Position numbers and translations under genes: made by a program. A model generated the notes under the pieces. It saw only the letters and a program-made list of their open reading frames with translations, searched no databases and had not been told where the DNA came from. Shown here one piece after another: positions 61,259 through 64,000 of a stretch of 64,000 nucleotides of DNA. The stretch comes from Chitinophaga polysaccharea (GTDB lineage Bacteria > Bacteroidota > Bacteroidia > Chitinophagales > Chitinophagaceae): assembly GCF_007829335.1 (NCBI RefSeq), contig NZ_VIWO01000001.1, forward strand, positions 682,001 to 746,000, written 5' to 3'. Positions within the stretch are counted from its first letter, which is position 1. The number at the start of each line of letters is the position of its first letter.

Positions 61259-62953
61259 ATGAGATTCTTACTGCTACTTACCGGTATTGCTATAGCGATG
61301 CAACCGGCATATGCCCAACAGAAGAGGCGTACAGACAGCACATCCGCCATTATTACCTATGGATTCAGCAGCAATGGGAAGCCAATTCCAGGAAACGAGC
61401 TGCAGCTGGCCATCAGCGGACAACGTGCCCATGTCATCCCCGGTGGTCACAAACAGAAAGAACAGCAGTATCTGCAAATGCAGGAACAAGCAACCCTGCA
61501 GGTATTAACACTGCCTAACGGCCAGGTATATACGTTGAAAAAAGCATTTGGCGAATACACTACCCCCGAACTCCTTCCCGACACCGCTACCATCCTGGGA
61601 TATGTATGTAAAAAAGCCAAATTGTTTATTCGTTCCAATACCATCGAAGTATGGTATACCAATGCCCTGGCATTGAAAGGAACGCCTAATATTACTATTG
61701 CGCCGGGATTGGGACTGGTACTCAAAATTGTGCGTAATGGCAATAGCGAAACGCTGGCAAAGAAGATCACCTATAAAAAAATCGCTGACTCTACCCTGGC
61801 CTGGCCTGTGAATACCGGGACAATGGTAGATGACGCTGCCTACATGCGACAGGTAATAGATAGCCGCTACACCACCCTCCCGGTGTTTGACCAGGAGCAG
61901 ATCAGCTGGGGAAATAATACATCTAATCCTGTCGGTGAGCAGCTGAATCAAACCTATCACTATGCCGGTGGCACCGTGATCCTGAAAAAGATAACGCTGC
62001 CTGCTATACAAAAAGGACAGACCCTTTTTGCTGAACTGACCCAATTTTCCAATGGTGATGCGTACGACAGAACAGGCTCTGTGTTTATAATACCGGTAGA
62101 CAAAGCCACCTCCTTCCTGGATGGATTGCAAAAAGGCGTAGGGATGTTACCGTTATTTACAGCAAAGAACGGCAAACAATACCAGGGAATAGTGGCTACC
62201 GACAACTACCTGCCTGCATTGGAAATATTGCGCTTTTTCACCCCTTTTGGTGTAAGACAGTTTAACAACCAGGTAAAAATTGCGGGTTATCACTGGGCCG
62301 ATTCTGTTATCTATAAACAAGACATTACCGAGCTCCATGGCCGTCTGCAGGGTGATGTTTGGCTCGGTGTTTACATTGGGAACTACGACAAAGGTGGTCA
62401 TAAAGTAAGCCTCAACCTGAAATATTATCCCGGTGATCCGGAAGATGAAAATAGGCCTGCTCCCAATTGGATTTACCCGGCATTTAACACCACTAACCTG
62501 ATGGAGATGGCCGGACAGGAATATGCTACCCTGTTTGATAAAGATTCGCTCAAAGTAACGGTGGATATCCCTGAAGGGGTTAAAAATATTCAGTTGCGAC
62601 TCCTTACTACCGGTCATGGTGGCTGGGGTGGCGGCGATGAATTTAACCCTAAGCAGAACGAAGTATTTGTAGACGGCAAACGGGTATATCACTTTATTCC
62701 CTGGAGAACCGACTGTGCTACCTATCGCCTGTCTAACCCCGCATCGGGTAATTTCGGCAATGGACTGTCCTCGTCTGATCTGAGCCGGTCAAACTGGTGC
62801 CCCGGTACGCTCACATCTCCCGTATACATATCTTTACCGGATATTACGCCCGGTAAACACACCATACAAGTGGCTATTCCGCAAGGGAAACCAGAAGGTA
62901 GCAGCCAGAGTTTCTGGAATGTATCCGGAACATTGATTGGTGAAAAAAAGTAA
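61259..62953 (+). CDS. Secreted PNGase F-like protein with GLPGLI-like N-terminus
   Basis: The 564-residue protein has a signal peptide (1-20). The first ~180 residues contain TILGYVCKKAKLFIRSNTIEVWYT and IAPGLGLVLKIVRNGNSE, a layout seen in GLPGLI-type domains. The rest matches the two-domain PNGase F fold: the N domain near 220-330, and the C domain with LLTTGHGGWGGGDEFNPKQNEVFVDGKRVYHFIPWRTDCATYRLSNPASGN ... WCPGTLTSPVYISLPDITPGKHTIQV. PNGase F removes N-glycans from glycoproteins. Activity on N-glycans here is inferred. It is followed by pnuC 30 bases later. Confidence 0.85.
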   Translation: MRFLLLLTGIAIAMQPAYAQQKRRTDSTSAIITYGFSSNGKPIPGNELQLAISGQRAHVIPGGHKQKEQQYLQMQEQATLQVLTLPNGQVYTLKKAFGEYTTPELLPDTATILGYVCKKAKLFIRSNTIEVWYTNALALKGTPNITIAPGLGLVLKIVRNGNSETLAKKITYKKIADSTLAWPVNTGTMVDDAAYMRQVIDSRYTTLPVFDQEQISWGNNTSNPVGEQLNQTYHYAGGTVILKKITLPAIQKGQTLFAELTQFSNGDAYDRTGSVFIIPVDKATSFLDGLQKGVGMLPLFTAKNGKQYQGIVATDNYLPALEILRFFTPFGVRQFNNQVKIAGYHWADSVIYKQDITELHGRLQGDVWLGVYIGNYDKGGHKVSLNLKYYPGDPEDENRPAPNWIYPAFNTTNLMEMAGQEYATLFDKDSLKVTVDIPEGVKNIQLRLLTTGHGGWGGGDEFNPKQNEVFVDGKRVYHFIPWRTDCATYRLSNPASGNFGNGLSSSDLSRSNWCPGTLTSPVYISLPDITPGKHTIQVAIPQGKPEGSSQSFWNVSGTLIGEKK

Positions 62954-62983
62954 TAATCATAACTATTTAGCCATCTTCGCACA

Positions 62984-63607
62984 ATGAATGATTTATACCA
63001 GGGTTTATTAGCAGGGCTGCATCAAATGACCTGGCTGGAGGGGATTGCAGTATTCTTTGCAGTATTGTCGGTCATCTTCCAGAAAAATAATAATATCCTG
63101 GTATATCCTACCGGCATTATCAGCACCGGCGTGTATACGTACCTGTTATCACAGGAGCATTTTAAGTTATACGCCGATGCGACGCTGAATGCCTATTACC
63201 TGGTGATGAGCGTATATGGGTGGATATATTGGGCAAAGAAAGGCCCTACGGAGCCATCAACGCCTGTGATGAGAAGCAGCCGTAACGAACTGTGGACGGC
63301 CATTTTTATCGCGCTGGGCGGCTGGGCCATTTTCTGGTTCCTCCTGCGTCATTATTCAGATTCCAATGTACCGGTAATGGATGGTTTTGTTTCCGCTGCT
63401 GCCTGTGCCGGTATGTGGTTACTGGCCAAGCGCAAGCTGGAAAACTGGATACTGCTCAATATATCCAACCTGGTGGCCATACCGCTGTTGTTTTATAAAC
63501 ACCTGTACCTGACTGCCCTGCTCACGATCTTTTTATTTATCATTGCTATATTCGGATATCTTGAATGGAGAGAAACGGTGCGGCAAAGAGAAATTTCGCA
63601 TCCATGA
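62984..63607 (+). CDS. pnuC: Nicotinamide riboside transporter PnuC
   Basis: A 207-residue polytopic permease with seven or so TM segments. The PnuC block is seen in FAVLSVIFQKNNNILVYPTGIISTGVYTYLLSQEHFKLYADATLNAYYLVMSVYGWIYW. Uptake is by facilitated diffusion and is trapped by phosphorylation. Its stop overlaps the start of the downstream kinase by 4 bases (ATGA), which points to nicotinamide riboside rather than thiamine (PnuT) as substrate. Confidence 0.93.
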   Translation: MNDLYQGLLAGLHQMTWLEGIAVFFAVLSVIFQKNNNILVYPTGIISTGVYTYLLSQEHFKLYADATLNAYYLVMSVYGWIYWAKKGPTEPSTPVMRSSRNELWTAIFIALGGWAIFWFLLRHYSDSNVPVMDGFVSAAACAGMWLLAKRKLENWILLNISNLVAIPLLFYKHLYLTALLTIFLFIIAIFGYLEWRETVRQREISHP

Positions 63608-64000
63608 AGAAAGTTGTAGTAATAGGACCTGAATCTACCGGTAAGAGCACACTGAGCGAGATGCTGGCATCCCACTTTAATACAGTGTGGACGCCGGAAT
63701 TCGCGCGTGAATATGTAGACCAGCTCACCCGTCCATATGAACAATCCGATTTACTGGAAATTGCCACCGGCCAGCTTACGCTGGAACGTATGCAGGCTTC
63801 CAAAGCCAATGAGGTATTGATCTGCGATACCGACCTCTATGTAATAAAAGTTTGGAGTGAACATAAATATGGCAACTGCGATCCACGTATTTTAGCACAG
63901 ATAGCGGAACAAGCCTGCGATTTGTACTTGCTCACCTATATTGATCTGCCCTGGGAAGAGGATCCGCAGCGGGAACATCCCGAACCTGAAATGCGTAATT
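63604..64000 (+). CDS. nadR: NadR-type nicotinamide riboside kinase (partial, runs off the window)
   Basis: The first 132 codons are in the window. The P-loop GPESTGKSTL lies at 8-17, followed by PEFAREYVDQL, an ICDTDLYVIKVWSEHKYG block typical of NadR kinase domains, and LTYIDLPWEEDPQREHP. It phosphorylates nicotinamide riboside to NMN and traps what PnuC brings in. Starts with ATGA overlap behind pnuC. Whether an N-terminal repressor or adenylyltransferase domain is absent is clear at this end (none), but the C-terminus is not visible. Confidence 0.9.
   Translation, partial: MKKVVVIGPESTGKSTLSEMLASHFNTVWTPEFAREYVDQLTRPYEQSDLLEIATGQLTLERMQASKANEVLICDTDLYVIKVWSEHKYGNCDPRILAQIAEQACDLYLLTYIDLPWEEDPQREHPEPEMRN

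Noticed and set aside
1-64000. tRNA, rRNA, insertion sequences, prophage
   Set aside because: No cloverleaf with a GTTCRA loop, no rRNA-like segment, no transposase or integrase and no phage structural gene was recognised by reading.

Overview
The window comes from a chromosome of the phylum Bacteroidota, most likely a Chitinophaga-like member of the Chitinophagaceae. Four observations support this. Promoters fit the Bacteroidota pattern (TTTG, about 20 bases, TAnnTTTG). Several families are typical of the phylum: DUF2480, a TamL lipoprotein form of TamA, FtsX/MacB-type 800-residue permeases and DUF5077/DUF3472 secreted proteins. An ECF sigma gene is paired with a single-TM/beta-barrel-like protein. 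Secreted carbohydrate- and protein-active enzymes are frequent. No rRNA, tRNA, insertion sequence or CRISPR array was recognised. The genus is an inference.

Region 1 (1-9.2 kb) is an AT-rich accessory island. A complete type I restriction-modification operon (hsdM-hsdS-hsdR, minus strand, ATGA overlaps) is followed by a small undescribed-looking cassette. The cassette has a two-TM SLATT-like membrane protein, a 53-residue proline-rich protein 4 bases behind it, and a convergent minimal CHAT/caspase-like cysteine protease. Degenerate direct repeats lie on both sides of the cassette, with gene debris and an ownerless terminator just beyond. This is my main candidate for a new defence or cell-death module. 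A Crp/Fnr regulator and an MBL-fold hydrolase close the island.

Region 2 (9.2-22 kb) holds stand-alone metabolic and envelope genes: an Amj-type lipid II flippase, a flavodoxin-like oxidoreductase divergent from an HxlR regulator, an unrecognised P-loop protein, an FtsX/MacB-type permease, a GH36 alpha-galactosidase, a CruF-like carotenoid gene beside cardiolipin synthase, and the ECF sigma pair.

Region 3 (22-29.1 kb) looks like the replication-origin/segregation zone. mnmG is followed by four parS palindromes (24.08-24.85 kb), then ybeY and feoA. Next comes a 1.6-kb non-coding stretch with a degenerate array of palindromic units spaced about 82 bases apart (core ATTCTCAGCG), two perfect DnaA boxes and three TTATCCCCA repeats. 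After nadA, a second non-coding stretch of 766 bases carries two perfect and several near-perfect DnaA boxes. The repeat array is the second main finding.

Region 4 (29-47.6 kb) carries envelope and housekeeping genes: ppiD, DUF2480, corA, a DUF5077/DUF3472 secreted protein, a DJ-1/PfpI protein, rlpA, a DUF2867 protein, poxB, the tamB-tamL operon and a dinD gene broken by one extra A in a homopolymer.

Region 5 (47.6-64 kb) has the glutamate synthase operon gltB-gltD, a lipoprotein metalloprotease with a beta-propeller-like tail, a GHL10 hydrolase, an MscS channel, mgsA, an Nfu iron-sulfur carrier, a PNGase F-like protein, and pnuC-nadR for nicotinamide riboside uptake and phosphorylation. nadR runs off the right edge.
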